From a virus: a stretch of 44,042 bases of DNA. Positions 15,982 to 22,326 of the stretch are shown here, piece by piece. Under the pieces are notes generated by a model. That model had not been told where the DNA came from, did no database searches, and worked only from the letters and a program-made list of their open reading frames with translations. Position 1 is the stretch's first letter. Each line of letters begins with the position of its first letter. The stretch spans positions 563-44,604 of IMG/VR virus record IMGVR_UViG_3300030406_001289. One strand, 5' to 3'. The translations under genes and the position numbers were made by a program.

Positions 15982-16662
15982 CTAGTGTTTGGTTTTAATT
16001 GTTCGCCCGTTATTTTTAATCGCTTCAATAACTACGCTAGGCGTTTCAAAATTATAGCAGATCATGCAATCAATACATTTTTGCCCCGTGCAGTTCTGCT
16101 CGTCTGTTTTGTGGTCGTATTCCACATTATTAAATACTTTGTGGAAATGCCTAGGCGGGGAATACATAACCTTATTTATAACGGGATTAGAATAAACCAG
16201 TATTAGGTTACTAGGTAAGTCCATACCGTTAGCAAACGCCTTGTGATTATCTTCATGATACGCGACACGGTTAACAATGTCTTTTCGTTTAGTCCATAGC
16301 GCGAACGTACAGTGTCGATTTTTACGGGCGATTAAAACTATATTCCTAAAATGGGTATCATTTATTAATTCCCCGTGTGCGTTAATTCTTATAAATGCGT
16401 GTGTATAAAATGGGATATCGTCGTATTCTAATATAGCTTGTGACAATAGCTTACTATTTCTTTCCAATGCTGATTGCATATTTTTGCGATATGATTTGAG
16501 CATTGTGTGAGAATAACAGATTGTGCAAATCTGATTATTTTTAGTTGAAGCATTCATTTTCTGGCAAAACTTATTGGTTACAGTGTTTGTGCTAATCGCG
16601 TGTAAACCGTTTAATTTTCCCGTCATTTTAGATAAATGAATTTTATTATTATCGATTGGCAT
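15982..16662 (-). CDS. GP88-like cysteine-rich phage protein
   Basis: A 226-residue protein on the minus strand, isolated inside the plus-strand early arm. It has eight cysteines in two clusters: Cys33, Cys46, Cys49 (CQKMN..ICTICYSH), Cys118, then Cys191, Cys196, Cys199, Cys202 (CTGQKCIDCMICY). This layout and the intervening HAFIRINAHGELIND and HCTFALWTKR segments match the phage 'gene product 88' type family. Its function is not established. The clusters suggest a bound metal or iron-sulfur centre. Start chosen at the ATG with GGAG 11 bases upstream, not the earlier TTG. It has its own promoter and a convergent terminator, so it behaves as an independent cassette. Confidence 0.7.
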   Translation of the reverse strand: MPIDNNKIHLSKMTGKLNGLHAISTNTVTNKFCQKMNASTKNNQICTICYSHTMLKSYRKNMQSALERNSKLLSQAILEYDDIPFYTHAFIRINAHGELINDTHFRNIVLIARKNRHCTFALWTKRKDIVNRVAYHEDNHKAFANGMDLPSNLILVYSNPVINKVMYSPPRHFHKVFNNVEYDHKTDEQNCTGQKCIDCMICYNFETPSVVIEAIKNNGRTIKTKH

Positions 16663-16786
16663 TTTGTATCGCTCCAATAGATTAAAAAAAAATTATTATC
16701 GCATATTATTTTTTATATGTATAGCCCCCGCAAAAAAAAAAAAATTAACTCGCTTTAATAATTAACCTCAACCGATTAGTGAACGG

Positions 16787-16815
16787 AGTGTAACAAAAAA
16801 AAATAAGTCTGTCAA
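16787..16815 (-). promoter_or_regulatory. Promoter of the GP88-like gene
   Basis: On the minus strand TTGACA (16815-16810), 17 bases, TACACT (16792-16787). It faces away from the plus-strand promoter at 16842 and shares with it the A-rich tract between the two -35 boxes. Confidence 0.7.
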
Positions 16816-16841
16816 CTAAAAAAAAATAAAAAAAAAAATAC
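16816..16841. other. A-tract shared by two divergent promoters
   Basis: The 26 bases between the two -35 boxes are almost entirely A on the plus strand, with two runs of nine to eleven. A-runs just upstream of a -35 act as UP elements for the polymerase alpha subunit and bend DNA. Here one tract lies upstream of the plus promoter and its complement (T-rich) upstream of the minus one. The -35 boxes with flanking base form an inverted repeat CTGTCAA/TTGACAG. Confidence 0.5.
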
Positions 16842-16870
16842 TTGACAGTTTAATTCAGTTGTGTTAAGGT
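16842..16870 (+). promoter_or_regulatory. Promoter of the second early operon
   Basis: TTGACA (16842-16847), 17 bases, TAAGGT. The -35 is perfect and preceded by an A-tract. The -10 is poor (three matches of six), so it may need the UP element or an activator. It would drive the operon beginning at 16908, including the ArfA-like gene. Confidence 0.5.
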
Positions 16871-16907
16871 AGTTGATCTTTAACTTATATCTAGGAGACA
16901 CAAACAA

Positions 16908-17219
16908 ATGGATAATAGAGATACAGTGTGGATAGAATTGCCTAGCATTACCCGTCCACCTAAAATGGATGATCGAAAAGAAGCATTAGCTAAAGCACAA
17001 AAGCGATGCGATAAAATAAATAAAGTTCTAAACAAGCTAGGCATTACAGATAAGTTTTATGCCAATGAAATATTCTTTAGTGAAGACCCTTACTCTGGTG
17101 CTAGTTGGGATCGTAACCCATACAGAATAGAACACAGTGGGGGATCTTTTACTTCGCTACAAGATGATGGTTATTCATTTGATCTAGACTATATCTTAAA
17201 ACAACTTGACAAAGAATGA
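16908..17219 (+). CDS. Early protein of unknown function
   Basis: A 103-residue protein with a good Shine-Dalgarno (AGGAG). The N-terminal half is a charged helix (DRKEALAKAQKRCDKINKVL), and the second half has aromatic and acidic residues (DPYSGASWDRNPYRIEHSGG) ending in DLDYILKQLDKE. No family recognised. Its stop overlaps the next start (ATGA), coupling it to the ArfA-like gene. Confidence 0.6.
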   Translation: MDNRDTVWIELPSITRPPKMDDRKEALAKAQKRCDKINKVLNKLGITDKFYANEIFFSEDPYSGASWDRNPYRIEHSGGSFTSLQDDGYSFDLDYILKQLDKE

Positions 17220-17377
17220 ACGATAGGATAAAAGCTCTTAATCCTGTGGCAAGGGCGGTTGCTTATAATCGCCCCCGTCAACAGATAGTCAAACCCAAAA
17301 AGGGTAAAGGTTCATACGACAGAAAACAAACTAACAACAACACAAAAGGGAAAAACAAATATGACTTCTATGTTTAA
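17216..17377 (+). CDS. ArfA-like alternative ribosome-rescue factor
   Basis: A 53-codon frame starts in an ATGA overlap with the gene before it. Its middle reads RQQIVKPKKGKGSYDRK. Escherichia coli ArfA carries RQRVEKNKKGKGSYMRK at the corresponding place, so the signature KKGKGSYxRK and the preceding RQ are kept. In ArfA this basic segment occupies the empty mRNA channel of stalled ribosomes, and the N-terminal part recruits release factor 2. Here the first 20 residues (MNDRIKALNPVARAVAYNRP) give an 'AL-P' start like ArfA. The C-terminus is short and basic. Unlike the host gene, which is shaped to be truncated before its stop, I see a normal stop 17 bases inside the next gene. Homology is strong over about 17 residues; activity is inference. 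Confidence 0.7.
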   Translation: MNDRIKALNPVARAVAYNRPRQQIVKPKKGKGSYDRKQTNNNTKGKNKYDFYV

Positions 17378-17783
17378 CACTGACTACGCTGAGATCAAGG
17401 TAACACAAACCATGCTCGACAAGCATATAATAGACGCTAACAAAAGCGTAATTAAATTGTTTGACGACACATACGATAATTTAGAAAACGGTGAGGGTGT
17501 AAAGTTTGACGGGGAATACTTTCTCCACAATACTATCAGTGTCATACGATGTTACAAGGCTAAGACGAGAGGCGATAAACGGATTAGTATATCTGGCTTG
17601 AATAAGAACACCAAAGCTGGTGACGTTATTGGCATCTTCAAAAGAATAGATGAACCACAGTATCATAACAGAACGCCCTTCTCCATCGTCAAATTATCTG
17701 CATGGTCAACTGAGGATGAGATGGAAGACTTGAAGGTTAGTCTAACTTACGAGGGCCTAGTAAAATCAGATGAGCCTGACTAA
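17361..17783 (+). CDS. Early protein of unknown function
   Basis: A 140-residue protein, mostly beta with short helices (DAGDVIGIFKRID-type strands; 'RGDKRISISGLNKNTKAGDV'; 'TPFSIVKLSAWSTEDEMED'). It begins 17 bases before the ArfA-like stop, with AGGG at a suitable distance. No family recognised, and no Cys cluster or membrane segment. It belongs to the early operon and overlaps the next gene by 14 bases. Confidence 0.6.
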   Translation: MTSMFNTDYAEIKVTQTMLDKHIIDANKSVIKLFDDTYDNLENGEGVKFDGEYFLHNTISVIRCYKAKTRGDKRISISGLNKNTKAGDVIGIFKRIDEPQYHNRTPFSIVKLSAWSTEDEMEDLKVSLTYEGLVKSDEPD

Positions 17784-18003
17784 ACGACAGCTACAACAGC
17801 AGGTAGAACAAAATTCTATCATGGAATTTATTTGGAACTCTGCCAAGGCTAACCCTAAATGGTCAATGCGAACTGCTAAAGTACTGGCAGATATGCATGG
17901 GCTAGATCCAAAGCAGGTGTATAGCCTTGGTCGAGAGGCTAAATATAAATCTAGTTATAAGGCTAGAGATTGGGATATAATTCAAGCAAAAGTTAGGCAG
18001 TGA
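17770..18003 (+). CDS. Small basic early protein
   Basis: A 77-residue protein with a Gln-rich start (MSLTKRQLQQQVEQNSI) and a middle (SMRTAKVLADMHGLDPKQVY) that could fold as a small helix-turn-helix, then a Lys/Arg-rich end (KYKSSYKARDWDIIQAKVRQ). The net positive charge fits nucleic-acid binding. It overlaps both neighbours, which argues that it is translated. Function unknown. Confidence 0.6.
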   Translation: MSLTKRQLQQQVEQNSIMEFIWNSAKANPKWSMRTAKVLADMHGLDPKQVYSLGREAKYKSSYKARDWDIIQAKVRQ

Positions 18004-18005
18004 TT

Positions 18006-18218
18006 ATGGTGATACAAATCAAGCGAAGTGAAAAGAATGCCCACATATTAATTAAGTTAGAGGGCAAGGCAGACAAGCTAAACGACAAGGGCGTAACATA
18101 TCGAGAGCAGTTACTTGATGCACTAGAAAGTAATTTAAATTTAAGGCGCGAGGTCTTGCGTCTGGCTCGTGATCAAGTCTCCCCATTAAAACCTATTGAC
18201 AATCAATGTGGCCTGTGA
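18006..18218 (+). CDS. Small early protein of unknown function
   Basis: A 70-residue charged helical protein (MVIQIKRSEKNAHILIKLEG...). I chose the ATG because AGG lies 8 bases upstream; a GTG two codons earlier overlaps the previous stop and is the alternative. The C-terminal codons are also the -35 region of the next promoter. No family recognised. Confidence 0.55.
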   Translation: MVIQIKRSEKNAHILIKLEGKADKLNDKGVTYREQLLDALESNLNLRREVLRLARDQVSPLKPIDNQCGL

Positions 18219-18224
18219 TATACT
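18196..18224 (+). promoter_or_regulatory. Sigma-70-type promoter before the Mom/MazG block
   Basis: TTGACA, 17 bases, TATACT: 11 of 12 consensus positions. It overlaps the end of the previous gene. It would start transcription near 18231, ahead of the small basic gene, the Mom-type gene and MazG. Confidence 0.8.
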
Positions 18225-18265
18225 TAATCTAATTAAAACACAAACAACATTAAGGATACAAAACC

Positions 18266-18472
18266 ATGATTAGACTATATGCTGATGCACTTAATCGATC
18301 ACTAAATAAACTTCCAAAGTATAAAGTAGTATACAAAAGAAAGTATGGCGGTAGCGTAGAGGTGCTACCATCCTACGAGACAACTCCGCGCAGGGCCTAC
18401 GACAGTATCCTTCGCGCACACCCACAAGGGTATGTGATTGGAGTTATAAAAGACCACCGCTTTGTGGCATAA
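18266..18472 (+). CDS. Small basic early protein
   Basis: A 68-residue basic protein (MIRLYADALNRSLNKLPKYK...) with beta-type segments YKVVYKRKYGGSVEVLPSYE and GYVIGVIKDHRFVA. The ribosome-binding site AAGGA and the ATACAAAACC spacer are like those before DUF932. First gene of the promoter at 18196. No family recognised. Confidence 0.6.
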   Translation: MIRLYADALNRSLNKLPKYKVVYKRKYGGSVEVLPSYETTPRRAYDSILRAHPQGYVIGVIKDHRFVA

Positions 18473-18531
18473 CAACCCAATAAACTTTCACCAAAACGAC
18501 AAAGCAAAAAGAGTTTAAATAGGAGATTGTT

Positions 18532-19137
18532 ATGTTTGTTGGTTGGTCAAACCAAATGCAAAACGAGTACGAGGTACAAGAGATACCTTATGAAGCGACT
18601 AAGCCCTTTATACTAGAGGTGCATTACGCTAGAAGAATGCCATCTATTAGCCACGCCTACGGATTATTCCGCAACAGTATGCTGGTGGGGATGGTATCTT
18701 ACGGAAGCCCTGCATCACCTTGGCTATGCAAAGGCATATGTGGTGAGGAGCATAGGCATAACGTAATTGAATTAAACAGGCTAGTCTTAAAAGATAACCT
18801 ACCAAACGAGGCATCGTTCTTGGTGTCTCGCTCCCTAAAATTATTACCGAAGCCAAAGGTCGTGGTGTCCTATGCCGATACCGCGCAAGAACATATTGGA
18901 ACTATCTATCAAGCCTGTAACTTCCTATTCACTGGCACAACAAAGCCACGTACAGATATGGCAGGGGCAGATGGTAAGCACTCACGTCATCATCTGGGCG
19001 ATAGACAAAACAGAATTAATAGATCAGCGAAGCACCGCTACGTATATTTTATCGGATCAAAGAAAGATAAAAAGACATTGCGTAATGCGCTTCGATATAC
19101 TATTGAAGATACCTACCCAAAATTTTATGAGGAGTAA
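18532..19137 (+). CDS. mom: Mom-family adenine DNA-modification enzyme
   Basis: A 201-residue GNAT-fold protein of the phage Mu Mom type. Family stretches are HYARRMPSISHAYGLF (31-46), LVGMVSYGSPASPW (51-64), ELNRLVLKDNLPNEASFLVS (80-99) and VVSYADTAQEHIGTIYQACN (111-130), followed by FLFTGTTKPRTDMAG. Mom adds a carbamoylmethyl group to adenines in DNA, which protects phage DNA from many restriction enzymes. The C-terminus is basic (NRINRSAKHRYVYF, then a Lys-rich helix). A good AGGAG precedes the ATG. In Mu the gene is controlled by Com and Dam; no Com-like gene is seen here, and the gene sits behind a near-consensus promoter. Its position ahead of the replication genes fits modification of new DNA. 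Confidence 0.85.
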   Translation: MFVGWSNQMQNEYEVQEIPYEATKPFILEVHYARRMPSISHAYGLFRNSMLVGMVSYGSPASPWLCKGICGEEHRHNVIELNRLVLKDNLPNEASFLVSRSLKLLPKPKVVVSYADTAQEHIGTIYQACNFLFTGTTKPRTDMAGADGKHSRHHLGDRQNRINRSAKHRYVYFIGSKKDKKTLRNALRYTIEDTYPKFYEE

Positions 19138-19139
19138 CA

Positions 19140-19463
19140 ATGCTAGACTTTAACAAATACCAAATCGAAACTCGCAAGACTAAAATCTATAGCGACGATA
19201 TCATTTATCCATCTCTTGGTTTATCTGGCGAGGTGGGTGAATTAATGAATCAGATTAAAAAGATCTATCGTGATGATCATGGGCGAATTAGTTTTGTACG
19301 AAAGCAGGATCTCAAAAAAGAAATAGGAGATGTACTGTGGTACATAGCCCGTGTCGCTGATGATCTTAACATAGATCTGACTGAAGCTGTAGAACTTAAT
19401 TTAGAAAAGTTAAACTCTCGTATGGAGCGAGGTAAGATTGGAGGATCGGGCGATGACAGATAA
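19140..19463 (+). CDS. mazG: MazG-like nucleotide pyrophosphohydrolase
   Basis: A 107-residue protein with both metal-binding elements of the all-alpha NTP pyrophosphatase fold: GLSGEVGELMNQIKK (ExxE) and KKEIGDVLWYIARVADDL (ExxD). These bind magnesium and cleave NTPs or (p)ppGpp-like nucleotides to monophosphates. It is the length of phage single-domain MazG proteins. It starts two bases after the Mom stop. In marine phages MazG is thought to modulate the host nucleotide pool or starvation signal; that role is from the family, not from this sequence. Confidence 0.85.
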   Translation: MLDFNKYQIETRKTKIYSDDIIYPSLGLSGEVGELMNQIKKIYRDDHGRISFVRKQDLKKEIGDVLWYIARVADDLNIDLTEAVELNLEKLNSRMERGKIGGSGDDR

Positions 19464-19620
19464 TGATGACAGACCCATACGTTGGGATGCAGATATGTTT
19501 AAACTCTTTGAGTGGTATCATACCTGCCCGAAACCGTGGAACCCTCATTGGTTTGAGTCTGAGGTGGGTGGTGTAACTTTACATATTACTAGGCCAACCC
19601 CTACCAAAAAGGAGGAGTAG
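19453..19620 (+). CDS. Small acidic protein overlapping mazG
   Basis: A 55-residue protein (MTDNDDRPIRWDADMFKLFE...) starting 11 bases before the end of mazG, with GGAGG eight bases upstream. It is rich in Trp and Asp/Glu (WDADMFKLFEWYHTCPKPWN). No family recognised. The strong Shine-Dalgarno and tight packing support expression. Confidence 0.6.
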   Translation: MTDNDDRPIRWDADMFKLFEWYHTCPKPWNPHWFESEVGGVTLHITRPTPTKKEE

Positions 19621-19622
19621 AT

Positions 19623-19916
19623 ATGAAGCGCACACATAAAACAATTAAGGAAGAGCAGATTTATCGCATAATTAAATTCTTAAATAGATCTGCTGAGATG
19701 GTAAACTATATCCGCGATACGCATGATGTGCGTTTGTCAGATGTAAGGCGATTGGAAGACGGCATGGTAGAACTAGCAGATATGTTTGGTCTTGAACCGT
19801 CACCTATTAACGGAGACTATATCCAGAAGTATGAAGAGATAGATACCAAACCCCCCGTGTTAGATGATTCAGCTAAACTCGACTTAGCCAGAGGTAGGCA
19901 AATTAAAAATGCTTGA
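19623..19916 (+). CDS. Early protein of unknown function
   Basis: A 97-residue helical protein (MKRTHKTIKEEQIYRIIKFL...), preceded by GGAGG. The arrangement of charged helices (RLEDGMVELADMFGLEPSPI) suggests a small regulatory or binding protein. It overlaps the following cell-wall hydrolase gene by 8 bases. No family recognised. Confidence 0.6.
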   Translation: MKRTHKTIKEEQIYRIIKFLNRSAEMVNYIRDTHDVRLSDVRRLEDGMVELADMFGLEPSPINGDYIQKYEEIDTKPPVLDDSAKLDLARGRQIKNA

Positions 19917-20343
19917 TGCTACAATCATAGCATTCGGTGCATCCATAACTTGTCTTGCTCAAGCAGTTTACTTTGAGGCTAGAGATCAACCTACGATAGG
20001 TCAGATGGCTGTTGCACAAGTTGTTTTAAATCGTGTTCACGACAGCCGTTGGCCTGACACTGTGTGTGAGGTAGTGAAGGAAGGGCCTACATATTCCTGG
20101 AAAGAAGACTATCCTATCAAACACAGATGCCAATTTAGTTTTTATTGTGATGGTCTTTCAGATGTACCAAAAGATAAACGGGCATGGAATAAAGCAATTC
20201 GTGTAGCTGAAGAGGTTCACTACACATATGGTTTATCCCTGCCTTTACTTGAGGGGGCGGTGTTCTATCATGCCACCAGTGTAGATCCACAATGGAATAG
20301 GCAATATCTTCTTCAGATAGAAGATCACATATTTTACAAATGA
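19909..20343 (+). CDS. SleB-like cell-wall hydrolase in the early arm
   Basis: A 144-residue protein with the Hydrolase_2/SleB pattern: AQAVYFEARDQPTIGQMAVA (catalytic Glu in YFEAR), QVVLNRVHDSRWPDTVCEVV, then CQFSFYCDGL and GAVFYHATSV. Such enzymes cleave peptidoglycan glycan strands. The N-terminus (MLDATIIAFGASITCLAQA) is mildly hydrophobic and could serve as a signal or anchor. It is unusual to find it beside replication genes rather than with the holin and GH24 enzyme. It may act in lysis, or its expression time may differ. It overlaps the primase start by four bases (ATGA). Confidence 0.8.
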   Translation: MLDATIIAFGASITCLAQAVYFEARDQPTIGQMAVAQVVLNRVHDSRWPDTVCEVVKEGPTYSWKEDYPIKHRCQFSFYCDGLSDVPKDKRAWNKAIRVAEEVHYTYGLSLPLLEGAVFYHATSVDPQWNRQYLLQIEDHIFYK

Positions 20344-21143
20344 GTATTGATCTAGATGACATACGCTCTGGCGAAAGCAAAAGAGGTAACTGCCCCAAAT
20401 GCCACCGCCATAACACCTTTACTCTAAGTAGGGAAGGTAATACAATTAAATGGAACTGCTACTCTGCTTCGTGTAACTATCGCGGAGTAAAGCATAATTC
20501 AAGTATGTCATTAGAGGATATTAGATTTAATCATCAACAACAACGAAACAAAACGGAGGGAATACAAAATGGTAGAGTCAACAGTCTCAATCGTCTGGCT
20601 TATTCTAATATTTGTAGCGATTTTCTAGACGCTTATTGTATAAACAATATTGGCATACCTGTACTCTACGATCCACTAGAAAGACGGGTAGCATTTATGA
20701 TTCAGAAAGATGGCGAAAATGTGGACGCTATCGGTAGGGCATTGGACGTTTGGCGAAAGCCCAAATGGAAAAGGTACAGTGATGTAGACAGTGCAATCAT
20801 TGTACCCTTCGATGCCCCACCAAAACCTAATCTAATTATAGTAGAGGATATCGTGTCAGCATGGAAAGCAGTAACTTATTTAAAAGATACGGACGCTATG
20901 CCCTTACTAGGAACATCACTATCTACTAATAACTTAAATAAAATATGGGACACATACACCAGTGTAACCATCGCGCTTGATAAAGATGCAACGGACAAAG
21001 CCCTCAGTATGTCGAGGCGAGTATTCGTTGGCGTTGACAAATGTAAGGTGGTTGCGTTAGAACTAGACATTAAAGATATGGCTATAGAGGAAATACAAAA
21101 TGTTGGAATTGGTCAAGGCACTATGCAACAAGGACATATATGA
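20340..21143 (+). CDS. DNA primase with zinc-binding and TOPRIM domains
   Basis: A 267-residue protein. An N-terminal zinc ribbon (Cys18, Cys21, Cys40, Cys45; CPKC...CYSASC) reads the template. The TOPRIM catalytic domain has Glu169 (LIIVEDIVSAWKA) and the acidic pair Asp214/Asp216 (ALDKDATDKAL). T7 has this fused to the helicase; here the two are separate genes that overlap by 44 bases. A Gln/Asn-rich linker around residues 64-85 joins the two domains, and a small frame is embedded there. It makes RNA primers at the fork with the following helicase. Confidence 0.85.
   Translation: MSIDLDDIRSGESKRGNCPKCHRHNTFTLSREGNTIKWNCYSASCNYRGVKHNSSMSLEDIRFNHQQQRNKTEGIQNGRVNSLNRLAYSNICSDFLDAYCINNIGIPVLYDPLERRVAFMIQKDGENVDAIGRALDVWRKPKWKRYSDVDSAIIVPFDAPPKPNLIIVEDIVSAWKAVTYLKDTDAMPLLGTSLSTNNLNKIWDTYTSVTIALDKDATDKALSMSRRVFVGVDKCKVVALELDIKDMAIEEIQNVGIGQGTMQQGHI
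20569..20628 (+). CDS. Hydrophobic micropeptide embedded in the primase gene
   Basis: A 19-codon frame in the +1 register of the primase gene, with a polar start (MVEST) and then a fully hydrophobic stretch (VSIVWLILIFVAIF). It is preceded by GGAGGGAATACAAAATG, nearly identical to the helicase start context GAGGAAATACAAAATG and related to two other early starts. The host protein segment here is a linker, which tolerates overprinting. It would insert in the membrane. It could also be chance; the start context is the main support. Confidence 0.4.
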   Translation: MVESTVSIVWLILIFVAIF

Positions 21144-22326
21144 GCAGATCGGAAGAAACCTACCCATCACTGCTTTTGAAAGAGAACCTAAACGAATTGT
21201 AGAAACAATCATATCCGCACAGGATACATATGATAATTCAATTAATTTATCTGAATTAGAAAATTTATTTTTCAGTAACAACAACTCACTAACAAAAGCA
21301 CAAGAAGATAGCTACAGGCTTTTGTTTGCTAAGATGAGATATGCAGAGGACATTTCTTTAGACGTAGCCAAGGATGTTATGCATAATCTTTGGCGCATAG
21401 AAATAGGTAGGCGTGTAGCTGAAATAGGATATGCCCTTACAGAGGGTGAGGAGACTAGCCTAGATAGTTTATCTAAATTAATAGATGACTACGCCTCTGG
21501 GTTTGTAACAGATGCATCACCGTTTGAGGGTATAGACTTAGACCCACAAAAATTAATCGACTCCATGAACGTGCAGACACGTTGGGCATTTAACATATCA
21601 TCCCTTGCAGAGAGGGTGTCTGGTGTGTCGGCAGGACACTTCATAGTTATTGGTTCCAGACCTGAAACAGGCAAGACCTCAAGCCATGCGTCATTTGCTA
21701 TGGGGCCTTACGGCTGGATAGAACAAGGTGCAAAGGTACACGTACTATGTAATGAAGAACCTGCTAACAGGGTTGCCTTACGTTACCTGAGTGCGGCTAC
21801 AAATAGATCAGAGGAAGAGTTACTTGGCGGTGGTGGTAGTGCTATCAATGGCGAATGGAAAAAGGATAATCTATTCATCGACAGGATAGAGGAGACATAC
21901 GGCATTGACGGTATCGAGGCCCATCTCAAAGAGAACAGGCCAGACATACTTGTTATAGATATGTTAGACAAAGTAACACTACCTGATAGCAAACATATAA
22001 CTGCTCAACATGAAAAGCTACGTGAGATATATCGTAGGACTAGGGATCTAGCCACAAGGTATGAGTGTGCGATCTTTGGTTACTCTCAACTATCGGCAGA
22101 TGCAGAGGGCAGGGTAAATCTTAATCTGTCTATGATGGAGAACAGTAGGACGGGTAAGGCAGCTGAAGCTGATCTTATGATTCTGATTGGTAAGTATGCT
22201 ATGATTGAAGGATCAGATGAGAGTGATCCCCGTCGAGTGTTTAACATAGCTAAGAATAAAATTAGCGGTTGGCATGGACAAATAAATGTAATGTTAGATG
22301 GAAGAGTTGCGAGGTATGATGACTAG
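21100..22326 (+). CDS. Replicative DnaB-like helicase
   Basis: A 408-residue protein. The N-terminal 140 residues are helical (DnaB-like primase-interaction domain). The RecA-type ATPase core has Walker A GSRPETGKT (185-193), Walker B DILVIDML (282-289) and SQLSADAEG-type motif residues downstream. Walker A has Pro-Glu before TGKT, a variant of the usual GxxxxGKT. It forms the hexameric helicase that unwinds the fork and works with the primase whose gene it overlaps. Good Shine-Dalgarno (GAGG). The end overlaps the polymerase start by 8 bases. Confidence 0.85.
   Translation: MLELVKALCNKDIYEQIGRNLPITAFEREPKRIVETIISAQDTYDNSINLSELENLFFSNNNSLTKAQEDSYRLLFAKMRYAEDISLDVAKDVMHNLWRIEIGRRVAEIGYALTEGEETSLDSLSKLIDDYASGFVTDASPFEGIDLDPQKLIDSMNVQTRWAFNISSLAERVSGVSAGHFIVIGSRPETGKTSSHASFAMGPYGWIEQGAKVHVLCNEEPANRVALRYLSAATNRSEEELLGGGGSAINGEWKKDNLFIDRIEETYGIDGIEAHLKENRPDILVIDMLDKVTLPDSKHITAQHEKLREIYRRTRDLATRYECAIFGYSQLSADAEGRVNLNLSMMENSRTGKAAEADLMILIGKYAMIEGSDESDPRRVFNIAKNKISGWHGQINVMLDGRVARYDD

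Noticed and set aside
17206-17234. TTGACA with 17 bases to TAAAAG at the end of the 16908 gene
   Set aside because: The -10 match is only moderate and the boxes fall inside codons; not enough to list as a promoter.
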